DNA of 64,000 nt from Nakamurella flava (GTDB lineage Bacteria; Actinomycetota; Actinomycetes; Mycobacteriales; Nakamurellaceae): contig NZ_SZZH01000001.1 of NCBI RefSeq assembly GCF_005298075.1, positions 2,294,001-2,358,000 of the forward strand. Reading direction: 5' to 3'. Of the stretch, positions 1 through 8,978 are shown piece after piece (the stretch's first letter is position 1; each line of letters begins with the position of its first letter). The position numbers and the translations under genes are program-made. The notes below the pieces were generated by a model that saw nothing but the letters and a program-made list of their open reading frames with translations, was not told the origin of the DNA and searched no databases.

Positions 1-308
1 CAGAAGGTGTCGGTGACCGTCACGGCGGCGTCCAGGTCGCCCCGGAGTTCGGTGAGCGTCAACCCGTTGTCGAAGGTGACGTCGGTGGGGGTGGTGCTCG
101 TCGGGGTGGACGCAGCGGTCGTCGGCCGGGCGGTCGTGCCGGACGTCGTCGGTCGGACCGTGTTCGTCACCGTGCCGGGGTCGGCGGCCGCGACCGTGCC
201 GGCCACGGTGGAGCCACAGGCGGTGAGGACGGCGGCCAGGGCGAGCCCGGCGGTCGCCGCTCCGAGGCGGGCACGGGTCGGACGGAACCTCGGGGACGTC
301 GCGGGCAT
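1..308 (-). CDS. Secreted lipoprotein, N-terminal part only
   Basis: The gene starts at the ATG whose complement is 306-308, preceded by an AAAGGA ribosome site, and runs off the left edge, so only 102 codons are seen. The start is a lipoprotein signal peptide: arginines, then a hydrophobic stretch ending in VLTAC with the lipid-anchored Cys at about residue 31. A Thr/Pro-rich linker follows (TTSGTTARPTTAAS), then the beginning of a folded part (FDNGLTLTELRGDLDAAV). The visible fragment does not identify the family. The spacing of linker and start of domain resembles actinobacterial secreted zinc-metallopeptidase-like lipoproteins, but no active site is visible, so this is only a suggestion. 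Confidence 0.75.
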   Translation of the reverse strand, partial: MPATSPRFRPTRARLGAATAGLALAAVLTACGSTVAGTVAAADPGTVTNTVRPTTSGTTARPTTAASTPTSTTPTDVTFDNGLTLTELRGDLDAAVTVTDTF

Positions 309-514
309 GACGATCCTTTCGCCACCGGCCGGGCGGTGGGGCGCTGCGGGGAGGCCGCTGAAGACGCGGACCGGCGGCCGCACCCTGCTGTGCGCGCCGC
401 CGTCCAGCCAGAGGCCGCGCGCGGCCCGGTGATGCGGTGACAGCGTCGAACCGCGTGATCCGGGTGCTGACCACACCGGTCCGGGCGGTCGACGGCCGGG
501 GCGCGGTCGTTCCG

Positions 515-2098
515 TCACCCCCCGGCGCTCTCCGCCGCCGACCGCCGGGCGATCAACTCCCGCTTGAGGACCTTGCCCGACGGGCCCAGCGGGAGCTCGG
601 TGACGAACTCGACCCGACGCGGGTACTTGTGGCCGCCCATCCGTTCCCGGGCCCAGGTGATCACCGCGGCCTCCTCCAGCTCACCGTCCGCGCCGTCATC
701 CGCCGGCCGGGGCACGACGACGGCGCAGATCTCCTCGCCGTGGGTGGCGTCCGGTACGCCGATGACGGCGACCTGGGCGATCCCGGGGTGGGTGGCCAGC
801 ACCTCCTCGACCTCCCGCGGGTAGACGTTGAACCCACCTCGCAGGATCAGGTCCTTCTTGCGGTCGACGATCGTCAGGAACCCGTCGTCGGCCAGGGTGC
901 CGAGGTCACCGGTGCGGAACCACCCGTCGATCAGCACCGCCGCGGTGGCCTCCGGCTTGTTCAGGTAGCCGGCGAAGATGTGGTGACCGCGCAGCACCAC
1001 CTCCCCGACCTCGCCGACGGGCAGGAACTCGATGCGCCCCTCCACGTCAGCCGCGGCGATGCGCGCCTCGGTCCCCCAGACCGGCCGCCCGACCGTGCCC
1101 GGCTGCCGGCCGAAGATCTCCTGGTTGAACGTGGCCACCGGTGAGGTCTCCGACAGCCCATACCCCTCGTACACGTCCGCGCCGAAGGTCTCGCCGAACG
1201 ACTCCAGGACGGCGCGCGGCAGGCTGGCCCCGCCGGACACCGCCTTGCGCAGCCACAGGGCAGGGGGGCCGTCGGGCACCTGCCGGGCCGCGGCCAGCAG
1301 GCCGATGTACATCGTCGGGACCCCCATGAACACCGACACCCGCTCGGTGGACAGCAGGGCGAGTGCGCCGGCCCCGTCGAACCGGGGCATCAGCACCAGC
1401 GTGCTGCCGGCCAGGAACCCGGCGTTCATCGCGCAGGTCTGGCCGAAGGAGTGGAACAGCGGCAGGCAGCCGAGGATGACGTCGTCCGGGCGCAGGTCGA
1501 TGACCGAGTTCGCGGTGACCCAGGCGTTCATCGTCATGTTGAGCTGGGTGAGCATCGCGCCCTTCGGGAAGCCCGTGGTGCCCGAGGTGTAGAGGATGAC
1601 CGCCTCGTCCTGCGGCTCCCGGCCGACCAGGGCGTCGACCGGGTCGAGCGATGCCGCCCGACGGTCCACCGCCGTCTCCGGCCCATCGCCGTCCGGAGCC
1701 GTCGCACCGTTCATCACGGTCACCACGGGGATGCCGACCTCGGCGGCCGCCGGCCGACCCTGGGCGAGCAGCGGCCCACCGGTCACCAGCAGACGGGCCC
1801 CGGAGTCGCGCAGCAGGTAGGCGATCTCCCGGGCCACCAGCAACCCGTGCACCGGGACCACGACGGCGCCCAGCGAAAGCACCGCGTAGTAGACCCGGGG
1901 GAAGTCCGGCACATTCGGCAGCAGGACGGCGACCCGGTCACCCGGGCCCACCCCCTGCTCGGCCAGGGCGGCCGCATACCGCCGGGTCTGCTCCCACAGT
2001 TCGCGGTAGCTGACCCGCTCGGTCCCCAGGACGACGGCCGTCCGGTCGGGATAACGACCGGCGGACTCCGCCAGGATGCCGGCCAGGGTCAACGTCAT
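515..2098 (-). CDS. Long-chain fatty acid-CoA ligase (AMP-binding enzyme)
   Basis: A 527-residue cytosolic acyl-adenylate-forming enzyme expected to activate a carboxylic (probably fatty) acid to its acyl-CoA through an acyl-AMP. The P-loop signature [11 protein letters not shown] lies at residues 170-180. [11 protein letters not shown] (A5), RTGDLG (A7), [16 protein letters not shown] (A8 hinge) and the catalytic C-terminal lysine motif [13 protein letters not shown] (A10) follow in the normal order. The length is normal. The frame is open far upstream, but the ATG at 2098 begins the conserved N-terminus ([20 protein letters not shown]) and has GAAGGGCGGG ahead of it. It diverges from gltA. 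The substrate cannot be read from the sequence; the class is secure. Confidence 0.92.
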   Translation of the reverse strand: MTLTLAGILAESAGRYPDRTAVVLGTERVSYRELWEQTRRYAAALAEQGVGPGDRVAVLLPNVPDFPRVYYAVLSLGAVVVPVHGLLVAREIAYLLRDSGARLLVTGGPLLAQGRPAAAEVGIPVVTVMNGATAPDGDGPETAVDRRAASLDPVDALVGREPQDEAVILYTSGTTGFPKGAMLTQLNMTMNAWVTANSVIDLRPDDVILGCLPLFHSFGQTCAMNAGFLAGSTLVLMPRFDGAGALALLSTERVSVFMGVPTMYIGLLAAARQVPDGPPALWLRKAVSGGASLPRAVLESFGETFGADVYEGYGLSETSPVATFNQEIFGRQPGTVGRPVWGTEARIAAADVEGRIEFLPVGEVGEVVLRGHHIFAGYLNKPEATAAVLIDGWFRTGDLGTLADDGFLTIVDRKKDLILRGGFNVYPREVEEVLATHPGIAQVAVIGVPDATHGEEICAVVVPRPADDGADGELEEAAVITWARERMGGHKYPRRVEFVTELPLGPSGKVLKRELIARRSAAESAGG

Positions 2099-2470
2099 CG
2101 TGCCCGCCCTTCGGGTGTGTGGTGCGTCCGGGCCAGACCCGCCCGCCGCCATCGCACCTTCCGACCCCGCTCCCGGTGAGACGGCTGTCACAACCGCACC
2201 ACCGGACCGGCCCCTGACGCCGGTGTTCGGCCCCGTCGGCCGCTTCGAACGGTCACCGGAAGGCGACCCGCGGCACGAGCACCGCCCGCCGGCCAGTAGC
2301 CTCGGCAGCACAGACGGCCCGTAGCAGTCCATCGTCAGGATTGCGCTGGCGACGACGACGGTCTCCTGGCCCTCGTGGTCGTCCTCGCATCCTTCCCCCG
2401 CACGTCCCGGCCCGCTCGTCGGAAACGACGCCGAGCGGGCCGCCCCCGCTGGAACGAGAGGCGAGTCGCA
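2099..2470. promoter_or_regulatory. Divergent promoter region of acyl-CoA ligase and gltA
   Basis: These 372 bases hold no convincing gene. A TAGCCT box at about 2297-2302 fits an actinobacterial -10 (TANNNT) reading toward gltA and would give a 5' leader of about 160 bases. A strong hairpin (2408-2442) and the gltA ribosome site GAGAGG (about 2456-2461) follow. Nothing clear is seen for the ligase promoter apart from its ribosome site. Confidence 0.45.
2408..2442 (+). promoter_or_regulatory. GAAA-loop hairpin in the gltA leader
   Basis: Eleven-base arms CGGCCCGCTCG (2408-2418) and CGAGCGGGCCG (2432-2442) are perfectly complementary. Inside them GTCG and CGAC close a GAAA tetraloop, with a two- to three-base bulge on the 3' side. 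The hairpin ends about 13 bases before the gltA ribosome site. It could stabilise or attenuate the leader, or simply terminate upstream transcription. No U-tract follows. Confidence 0.55.
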
Positions 2471-3832
2471 ATGGCAGAGGTCACCGAGAAGTCCACCCCC
2501 ACCCCGGCGCCGCCGGCCGACGGTGCCGCGACAGCGGACGGCGCCGCGACCCCGCAGGCAGCCATCGAGGTGGACGGTCAGCGACTGGACCTGAAGTACG
2601 TCCCGGCGACCGAGGGCGCCTCCGGCCTGGAGATCTCCAAGCTGCTCGGCTCGCTCGGGGTCATCACTCTGGACTCCGGGTTCACCAACACCGGGTCGAC
2701 GACGTCGGCCATCACCTACATCGACGGCGACGCCGGCATCCTGCGCTACCGGGGCTACCCGATCGAGCAGCTGGCCGAGAAGTCGACGTTCGCCGAAGTC
2801 AGCTACCTGCTGATCAACGGTGAGCTGCCGACGGCCGACCAGCTCAACACGTTCACGAGCCGCATCAAGCGGCACACGATGCTGCACGAGGACCTCAAGC
2901 GGTTCTTCGACGGCTTCCCCCGCGACGCGCACCCGATGCCGGTGCTGTCCAGCGCGGTCAGCGCGCTGTCGACCTTCTACCAGGACTCGCTGGACCCCTT
3001 CAATCAGGAGCAGGTCGAGCTGTCGACCGTCCGGTTGCTGGCCAAGCTGCCCACGGTCGCCGCCTACGCCTACAAGAAGAGCGTCGGTCAGCCGTACCTG
3101 TACCCGGACAACTCGCTGGGTCTGGTCGAGAACTTCCTGCGCATGTCGTTCGGGTTCCCGGCCGAGCCCTACGAGGTCAACCCGGTGCTGGCGAAGGCGC
3201 TGGACCAGTTGCTGATCCTGCACGCCGATCACGAGCAGAACTGTTCGACCTCGACGGTCCGGCTGGTCGGCTCCTCGCACGCCAACCTGTTCGCCTCCGT
3301 CTCCGCCGGCATCAACTCGCTCTTCGGCCCGCTGCACGGCGGCGCCAACCAGGCCGTGCTGGAGATGCTGGAGAAGATCGACCGCGAGGGCCTGGACATC
3401 AAGGAGTTCGTGACCCGGGTCAAGAACCGCGAGCCCGGCGTCCGGCTGATGGGCTTCGGTCACCGGGTCTACAAGAACTACGACCCGCGCGCCGCCCTGG
3501 TCAAGAAGACCGCCGACCAGGTGCTCACCGAGCTCGGGGTCAACGACCGGCTGCTCGACCTGGCCAAGCAGCTCGAGGAGATCGCCCTCTCCGACGACTA
3601 CTTCATCGAGCGCAAGCTGTACCCGAACGTCGACTTCTACACCGGCCTGATCTACAAGGCGATGGGCTTCCCGACCCGGATGTTCACCGTGCTGTTCGCC
3701 CTCGGCCGGCTGCCCGGCTGGATCGCCCAGTGGCGCGAGATGATCCAGGACCCGTCGACCAAGATCGGCCGCCCGCGGCAGGTCTACACCGGCTACACCG
3801 AGCGCGACTACGTCGATCTCTCGGCCCGCTGA
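2471..3832 (+). CDS. gltA: Citrate synthase, type II (hexameric class)
   Basis: 453 residues. Condenses acetyl-CoA and oxaloacetate to citrate, the entry step of the TCA cycle. All three catalytic positions are visible: His in [15 protein letters not shown], His in [15 protein letters not shown] and Asp in [10 protein letters not shown]. The CoA/oxaloacetate motif [14 protein letters not shown] and the C-terminal [10 protein letters not shown] are typical of the long E. coli-like form. The ATG at 2471 is chosen for its GAGAGG site and the typical disordered Ala/Pro-rich N-terminus ([15 protein letters not shown]). A second, shorter citrate synthase gene lies at 17112, so this is probably the main TCA enzyme and the equivalent of mycobacterial gltA2. 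Confidence 0.97.
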   Translation: MAEVTEKSTPTPAPPADGAATADGAATPQAAIEVDGQRLDLKYVPATEGASGLEISKLLGSLGVITLDSGFTNTGSTTSAITYIDGDAGILRYRGYPIEQLAEKSTFAEVSYLLINGELPTADQLNTFTSRIKRHTMLHEDLKRFFDGFPRDAHPMPVLSSAVSALSTFYQDSLDPFNQEQVELSTVRLLAKLPTVAAYAYKKSVGQPYLYPDNSLGLVENFLRMSFGFPAEPYEVNPVLAKALDQLLILHADHEQNCSTSTVRLVGSSHANLFASVSAGINSLFGPLHGGANQAVLEMLEKIDREGLDIKEFVTRVKNREPGVRLMGFGHRVYKNYDPRAALVKKTADQVLTELGVNDRLLDLAKQLEEIALSDDYFIERKLYPNVDFYTGLIYKAMGFPTRMFTVLFALGRLPGWIAQWREMIQDPSTKIGRPRQVYTGYTERDYVDLSAR

Positions 3833-3900
3833 TCTCAATCGACTCGACGGCCCGCCCTTCTTCCTCAGCCAGCCCCGTCCGCACCCGCGGTCGGGGCTGG

Positions 3901-4344
3901 TTGCGTCTGGCCGCGCTGGCCGGTCTGCTGCACGCCGCGGCCAGCCTGTACTGGGCGCTCGGTGGTCGGTGGCTGCTGGACACCGTCGGCGCCTGGGCGG
4001 TGGACCTGGCTGCCTCCGCCCCAGTCGCCGCCGGTCTGGCCCTGGGCGCGATCGCGCTGGTCAAGGCCCTGGGCGCCGTCGTTCCGCTGCTGGTGGAATC
4101 CGGTCGCTGGCCCGGGTCGCGCCGGTTCTGGCGGGCCCTGGAGTGGGCCGGCGGCGCGGGGCTGCTGCTGTACGGCGGGGGCAACGCCGTGGTGGCCGGA
4201 CTGGTGCTGAGCGGGGTGATCCGCCCGGACGGCGGCTACGACCCGGCCGCGATGTGGGGGCACGCCGCGCTGTGGGATCCGCTGTTCGCCCTCTGGGGTC
4301 TCGCGCTGATCGTCGGGCTGTGGCGCAGTCGCCGTCCGACCTGA
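3901..4344 (+). CDS. DUF3995 family membrane protein
   Basis: About 147 residues, with four predicted membrane helices and the family hallmark [20 protein letters not shown] near the N-terminus. The function of the family is unknown. The start is uncertain. The frame has no ATG. A GTG at 3730 would overlap gltA by 103 bases, while TTG at 3901 lies 68 bases after the gltA stop and begins exactly at the first helix, so TTG is preferred. It follows gltA on the same strand and may be cotranscribed. The frame is well supported; the N-terminus is not. Confidence 0.7.
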   Translation: MRLAALAGLLHAAASLYWALGGRWLLDTVGAWAVDLAASAPVAAGLALGAIALVKALGAVVPLLVESGRWPGSRRFWRALEWAGGAGLLLYGGGNAVVAGLVLSGVIRPDGGYDPAAMWGHAALWDPLFALWGLALIVGLWRSRRPT

Positions 4345-4362
4345 CCTGAATCTGACCTGACC

Positions 4363-4430
4363 CGCGACTCGGCGCAACACGCCGTCACCAGCCCCCACTC
4401 CTTGCGCGACTGGGCGGAACACGCCGTCTC
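4363..4430 (+). repeat. Two-copy 26-base direct repeat, 42-base period
   Basis: CGCGACTCGGCGCAACACGC at 4363 continues into CGTCACC. It recurs at 4405 as CGCGACTGGGCGGAACACGC continuing into CGTCTCC, four mismatches over 26 bases. A weak third copy may start at about 4431. The repeat lies between the DUF3995 gene and the photolyase gene. Its role is unknown; it could be a binding site upstream of the photolyase. Confidence 0.6.
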
Positions 4431-4551
4431 CGCGCCGAATTGGCGGCCGTCTTTACCGAGTCGCGGGAGGCCCCGGTCGCGGCGAGCCCCGGAACGCGAG
4501 GCGTGACCGCGTCGGGCGATGGCCGGGGCGTGTGCGGGGAACAGCGCAGGC

Positions 4552-5955
4552 ATGACCGAGCGCTCGTCCGCCCCTGCCCTGCTCTGGTTCCGCCGCGACC
4601 TGCGGGTCGGCGACCACCCGGCCCTGTCGGCCGCGATCGAGGCGGCGGGGGATGCCGGCGTCTGCCCGGTCTTTGTCGTCGACGACCGGCTGCTGCAGTC
4701 CTCCGGCGCCCCGCGGCGGCACTTCCTGGCCGGCGCCCTGGCCGCCCTGGACGAACAGCTCGGCGGCAACCTGCTCGTCGTGCACGGCAAGGCCGAGACC
4801 ACCATCCCGCGGCTGGCCAAGGCCCTGGGCGCCGGCAGCGTGCACGCTTCGGCCGACTACCTGCCGTACGGGGTCCGTCGGGACGAACGGGTCCAGCAGA
4901 AGCTGGCCGATCAGGACGTCGAGTGGGTGACCACCGGGTCCCCGTACGCCATCGCCCCCGGCCGGGTCCGCAAGTCCGACGACACCCGCTACGCGGTCTA
5001 CACGCCGTTCTACAAGGCCTGGCAGCAGCACGGCTGGCGCAAGCCGGCCGACTCGGCGAGCGCGGCGAAGGACGCGACCTGGCTGGCCCCGAAGGACGTG
5101 GCCAAGGACTCCGGACTGAAGCAGTACGGGATCGACGCGGTGGACCACCGTGTCGGCGACGTGGAACTGCCCGAGCCCGGGGAGGCCGCCGCACTGGCCC
5201 GCTGGAAGGACTTCCGCAAGCTGGTCACCGATTACGACGACGACCGCAACCGGCCGGACAAGGACGGCACCAGCCGGCTCTCGGTGTACCTGAAGTACGG
5301 CTGCATCCATCCGCGGACCCTGTTGGCCGGGATCGACGGGACGACCGGCAAGGGGGCGGAGACGTTCCGTCAGGAGATCGCGTGGCGCGACTTCTACGCC
5401 GACGTCACCTATCACCGGCCGGACAAGCTGTGGACGTCCCTGGACCAGTCGATCGACGACATGCAGTGGGACGACGGCCAGGACGCCGACGAGCATTTCG
5501 CCGCCTGGCAGCAGGGGAAGACCGGGTACCCCTACATCGACGCCGGGATGCGGCAACTGCTGGCCGAGGGCTGGATGCACAACCGGGTGCGGATGGGCAC
5601 CGCCTCGTTCCTCATCAAGGACCTGCACATCCCCTGGCAGCGCGGCGCGGCCCACTTCATGGAGCACCTGGTCGACGGCGACATCTCGTCCAACAACCAT
5701 GGCTGGCAGTGGGTCGCCGGCTCCGGGCCGGGGTCGTCGCAGTTCTACCGGGTCTTCAACCCCACCAACCAGGGCGAGAAGTTCGACCCGGACGGCGACT
5801 ACGTGCGCCGCTACGTGCCCGAGCTGCGGGACGTCCCCGGCGGCAAGGTGCACCAGCCGTGGGAGCTCCCGGACGGCCCGCCGAACGGCTACCCGCAGCC
5901 GATCGTCGACCACAAGGCCGAGCGCGAGGAGGCGCTGCGGCGGTTGCGGGCGTGA
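4552..5955 (+). CDS. phrB: Deoxyribodipyrimidine photolyase (class I CPD type)
   Basis: 467 residues. Light-dependent FAD enzyme that splits cyclobutane pyrimidine dimers in UV-damaged DNA. The N-terminal antenna (Rossmann-like) domain begins LLWFRRDLRVGDHPAL. The C-terminal FAD domain shows SRLSVYLKYGCIHPRTLL, EIAWRDFYADV, HNRVRMGTASFLIKDLHIPW, DGDISSNNHGWQW and FDPDGDYVRRYVPEL. The usual GTDAAPYFRIFNP segment reads GPGSSQFYRVFNP here. The upstream ATG at 4519 is in frame, but ATG 4552 starts the conserved domain. Its stop overlaps the start of the DUF998 gene (GTGA). Cryptochrome activity is less likely. Confidence 0.94.
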   Translation: MTERSSAPALLWFRRDLRVGDHPALSAAIEAAGDAGVCPVFVVDDRLLQSSGAPRRHFLAGALAALDEQLGGNLLVVHGKAETTIPRLAKALGAGSVHASADYLPYGVRRDERVQQKLADQDVEWVTTGSPYAIAPGRVRKSDDTRYAVYTPFYKAWQQHGWRKPADSASAAKDATWLAPKDVAKDSGLKQYGIDAVDHRVGDVELPEPGEAAALARWKDFRKLVTDYDDDRNRPDKDGTSRLSVYLKYGCIHPRTLLAGIDGTTGKGAETFRQEIAWRDFYADVTYHRPDKLWTSLDQSIDDMQWDDGQDADEHFAAWQQGKTGYPYIDAGMRQLLAEGWMHNRVRMGTASFLIKDLHIPWQRGAAHFMEHLVDGDISSNNHGWQWVAGSGPGSSQFYRVFNPTNQGEKFDPDGDYVRRYVPELRDVPGGKVHQPWELPDGPPNGYPQPIVDHKAEREEALRRLRA

Positions 5956-6647
5956 GCGTCGAAAGGGCAGCACCGGCCGATGGTGTCGAGCCGGATCGGC
6001 GGGACGCCCGCTACACCGTCGGCGCAGTGCTGTTGATCGCCAACGCGGTGGTCTACCTCGCGTCGGAGGCCATCACGGCCGCTGCGTGGCGCGCCCCCGC
6101 CTACAGCTACCGCCGCAACTACATCAGCGATCTGGGCGTCCCCGATGTCGTCGAGTCGGGCGGACGACTGATCGATTCGCCTCTGCACGGGCTGATGAAC
6201 ACGGCATTCCTGGTCCACGGCGCGGTCTTCGTCCTCGCCGCACTGCTGCTGCGGCCGGTGATCCGGCGGCCACGTGCACGGTGGGCCTACCTGATCCTCG
6301 CCGTCCTCCACGGGGTGGGAAACGGCCTGGTGGGGCTGTTCCACAGTTCCGGCATCGACACGACGGCCACCACCAGCGCGCTGCACGGACTGGGCGCGGT
6401 GCTCGCCATCGGCGGCGGGAACGCCGCGGCGATCGTCGTCGGCGTCGACCTGTTCCGTCGCCGCCGCGGCCTCGGGGCCACGTTCATCGCGATGGGCGCC
6501 CTCGGGATCGGCGCCTCCCTCTCCCTTCTGATCACCATGGGCGGCGATGTCGACGGGATCCCGGAACGGATCTCGGTGTACACGATCCAGGCCGCGGAGA
6601 TCCTCGCGGGCGCCGCGCTCCTCATGGGCCGCCGGGTCCGGACCTGA
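5952..6647 (+). CDS. DUF998 family integral membrane protein
   Basis: 231 residues with about six membrane helices. The family hallmark is the first-loop motif YSYRRNYISDLGVPDV followed by SPLHGLMNTAFLVHG. The function is unknown. The GTG start at 5952 shares bases with the photolyase TGA (GTGA overlap), so translation is probably coupled and the two are one transcript. Other frames through this region are longer but carry no family features. Confidence 0.85.
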   Translation: MSVERAAPADGVEPDRRDARYTVGAVLLIANAVVYLASEAITAAAWRAPAYSYRRNYISDLGVPDVVESGGRLIDSPLHGLMNTAFLVHGAVFVLAALLLRPVIRRPRARWAYLILAVLHGVGNGLVGLFHSSGIDTTATTSALHGLGAVLAIGGGNAAAIVVGVDLFRRRRGLGATFIAMGALGIGASLSLLITMGGDVDGIPERISVYTIQAAEILAGAALLMGRRVRT

Positions 6648-6875
6648 CCGTCCCACGCCGCCGGCCTCTCGACGTCCTGCTGGGCGGCGCGGACGTGCTG
6701 GGCCAGCTGCGGGACCGACGGCTACGCAGCGTGAACCACTCCGCTGTCACGATGGAGTGACCGCCCGCGACCATGGTCGTCCCCGGTTCCCCCGTGGACT
6801 GAAAAACGTCATCACCACCGCCCCGGCCGGGTGACCTGGACCTCGAACGCCGAGGCAAACCCGCATTCTGTTCGC

Positions 6876-7508
6876 ATGTCCGAATTGCGCCTGCTGCGCC
6901 CCGTGATCGCCACCGCTCTCGCCGTCGGGGCCGTGCTGTTGACCGGCTGTTCCGCGCCGACCGGAACCGCCGCGCCGGCCGCGGTCACGGTGACCGCCGA
7001 TCCGGTGACCGTCACCAAGACGGCCCCCTCGACCGTCAAGGTCACGACGACGACGACCGCCGACGCGTCGACCGTGACGGCCCCGCCGGTGACGGTGACC
7101 GAGCAGGCCGCAGCGGCAGCGGCGACCACCGAGCGTGCGTCGACGACCGCCGCTGCCCCGGCCACCCCGGCCGCGGACACCGCCGCCGGGTCGGGCATGT
7201 CGGCCTCCCAGCGGTCCGCCGTCCGGTCCGCCCAGAGTTACCTGGAGTACAGCGGCTTCTCGCGGCAGGGCCTGATCGACCAGCTGTCGTCCGAGTACGG
7301 CGAGAAGTTCTCGGTCGAGGACGCGACCGCCGCCGTGGACAGCCTGACGGTGGACTGGAACGCGGAGGCAGCGCAGTCGGCCAAGTCCTATTCGGAGTTC
7401 ACCGCGATGTCCTGCCAGGGGATGATCGACCAGCTGTCCTCCGAACACGGCGAGCAGTTCACCCAGGAGCAGGCCCGGTTCGGCGCCTCGTCGGTGGGGC
7501 TGTGCTGA
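6876..7508 (+). CDS. Ltp-family (host cell surface-exposed) lipoprotein
   Basis: 210 residues. A lipoprotein signal ends VLLTGC, with the modified Cys at residue 25. A low-complexity Thr/Val/Ala linker full of VTVT repeats spans about residues 30-105. Two tandem copies of the Ltp motif follow, each of the form SAxSYxExxxxSxQGxIDQLSSExGExF, at about 115-160 and 163-205. Ltp domains were described in phage superinfection-exclusion lipoproteins and in surface proteins of Gram-positive bacteria. In actinobacterial genomes their role is unproven. It is monocistronic and convergent with the gene at 7531. ATG 6876 is chosen because it begins the signal peptide. Confidence 0.85.
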   Translation: MSELRLLRPVIATALAVGAVLLTGCSAPTGTAAPAAVTVTADPVTVTKTAPSTVKVTTTTTADASTVTAPPVTVTEQAAAAAATTERASTTAAAPATPAADTAAGSGMSASQRSAVRSAQSYLEYSGFSRQGLIDQLSSEYGEKFSVEDATAAVDSLTVDWNAEAAQSAKSYSEFTAMSCQGMIDQLSSEHGEQFTQEQARFGASSVGLC

Positions 7509-7530
7509 GGCCGAACCACCGCTGACCCGG

Positions 7531-7977
7531 TCAGCTGCCGGCGGCCAGCTGCAGTCGACGTCCGCCCGGGACGTACCGAAGGACCTTTCGGGCCAACGCG
7601 TCCCGACGACGATCGTGTCGTGGCGACTGAGCATCGGGACGTCGGAGGGCCCGGTACCCGGCCAGGGCCCAGGTCAAGGCGAGCCCGGCGTCCAGCAGGC
7701 CGCCCCGGACGCGGCTGTGGTCGACCGCGGCCAGCCCGACCGCGGAGGCCCCGTGCGCCGTGTCGACCCACACCCCCATGGCCAGCACCTCCGGACTGGG
7801 GTCGACGCCGGACAGCACCGCCTGCGTCAGATGCCGCGCCCCCAGCACCCGGGCGACGACCAGACTCCTGCGATCGACCCGCACGCCGTGGAAGTTCCGC
7901 AGCACCGGTCCCGGTGCGACCAACAGGGCCAGACCCCAACCGGCGCGGGCGATCTCGATCGGCCGCACGGTCCTCAT
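7531..7977 (-). CDS. Small conserved membrane protein
   Basis: 148 residues with about three hydrophobic segments (GWGLALLVAPGPVL, VVARVLGARHLTQAVLSG, LLDAGLALTWALAGY). The charged C-terminal tail is rich in Arg. No named family is recognised. The ATG at 7977 overlaps the stop of the SDR gene (ATGA), so it is the third cistron of the GH15-SDR operon and probably acts with them. Confidence 0.75.
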   Translation of the reverse strand: MRTVRPIEIARAGWGLALLVAPGPVLRNFHGVRVDRRSLVVARVLGARHLTQAVLSGVDPSPEVLAMGVWVDTAHGASAVGLAAVDHSRVRGGLLDAGLALTWALAGYRALRRPDAQSPRHDRRRDALARKVLRYVPGGRRLQLAAGS

Positions 7978-8978
7978 CGCGGCCGCCGCTGCAGGGTCGT
8001 CGCAGCCAGGGCGACGGCCGCGGCCACCCCGACGCCGAGGCCCGCCCGTCGATGCCGGGCCGCGAACGACACCGGGTCCCGAGTGGCCGCCTTTTCCGAG
8101 AACGCCCCGTGCGCGCCGCGATCGGTCTGCTCGTCGCGCGGTTCGAAGACGTTCGACCCCCAGCGGGGCGTGTCCTGATCGGTCTGCTGGGACTTCACGC
8201 CGGTCCGGCCCAGGTACCAGTCGACGAACGCCGGAGCCACCCGGTTGCCGAGAACGGTGTAGGCGGTGGCGATCCCGACCCACATGTTGCGGCGCGGGTG
8301 TTCGGCCGAGAAGCGGATGGCCCGGGCACAGACCTCCGGTTGCACGATGGGCGGCACCGGCATGGGGTGGCGGGGCATCTTGTTGAGATTCCAGTCGAAC
8401 TGCGTGGTGTTGACCCCGGGAAGCGTCACCAACCCGATGCTCACGTGGCTACCGGTGGCCCGGAGCTCGGTGATGATCGACTCGGTCAGTCCCTTGATGG
8501 CGTGCTTGGCCCCGCAGTAGGCCGACTGCAGGGGGATCGACCGGTAGGCCATCGCGCTGGACACGTTGACGATGGCGCCCCGGTCCCGCTCCCGCATGTA
8601 CCGCAAAGCGGCCCGGGTCCCGTTGACCTGCCCGTAGTAGGTCACCTCGGTCATCCGCTCGAACTCCTGCGGCGTGGTGTCCCAGAAGTACGACAACGAC
8701 CCGGCGAACGCGACATTGACCCAGACATCGATCGGCCCGAGGTCCCGCTCGACCCGATCGGCGGCCTCCTCCACCGCCTCCCGGTCGGCCACGTCGACGT
8801 ACAGGGCCAGGCCTCGTCGGCCGGCCCGCTGCACCTCGGATACCGCCGCGTCGACGCCGGCATGACCCCGGGCGAGCACGGCGACGTCGTACCCGGCGGC
8901 GGCGAACTCGCGGACGGTGGCCCGGCCGATGCCGGCCGACCCGCCGGTGACGACGGCGATGCGACGCTGGTCCATCAT
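7974..8978 (-). CDS. Short-chain dehydrogenase with C-terminal membrane segment
   Basis: 334 residues. The classical SDR fold shows TGGSAGIGRA (cofactor glycine motif, residues 11-20), NVSSAMA with the catalytic Ser, and YCGAKHA with the YxxxK pair. The protein is longer than a classical SDR. After the domain (about residue 250) come a variable tail and a final hydrophobic segment (LGVGVAAAVALAATTL) that may anchor it to the membrane. The first of two adjacent ATG codons (8978) overlaps the GH15 stop. The substrate is unknown; the operon with a GH15 enzyme hints at a sugar or glycolipid. Confidence 0.88.
   Translation of the reverse strand: MMDQRRIAVVTGGSAGIGRATVREFAAAGYDVAVLARGHAGVDAAVSEVQRAGRRGLALYVDVADREAVEEAADRVERDLGPIDVWVNVAFAGSLSYFWDTTPQEFERMTEVTYYGQVNGTRAALRYMRERDRGAIVNVSSAMAYRSIPLQSAYCGAKHAIKGLTESIITELRATGSHVSIGLVTLPGVNTTQFDWNLNKMPRHPMPVPPIVQPEVCARAIRFSAEHPRRNMWVGIATAYTVLGNRVAPAFVDWYLGRTGVKSQQTDQDTPRWGSNVFEPRDEQTDRGAHGAFSEKAATRDPVSFAARHRRAGLGVGVAAAVALAATTLQRRPR

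Noticed and set aside
515-3838. 1107-codon frame fusing the acyl-CoA ligase to an upstream part
   Set aside because: The upstream part is antisense to gltA and has no domain; the ligase starts at 2098.
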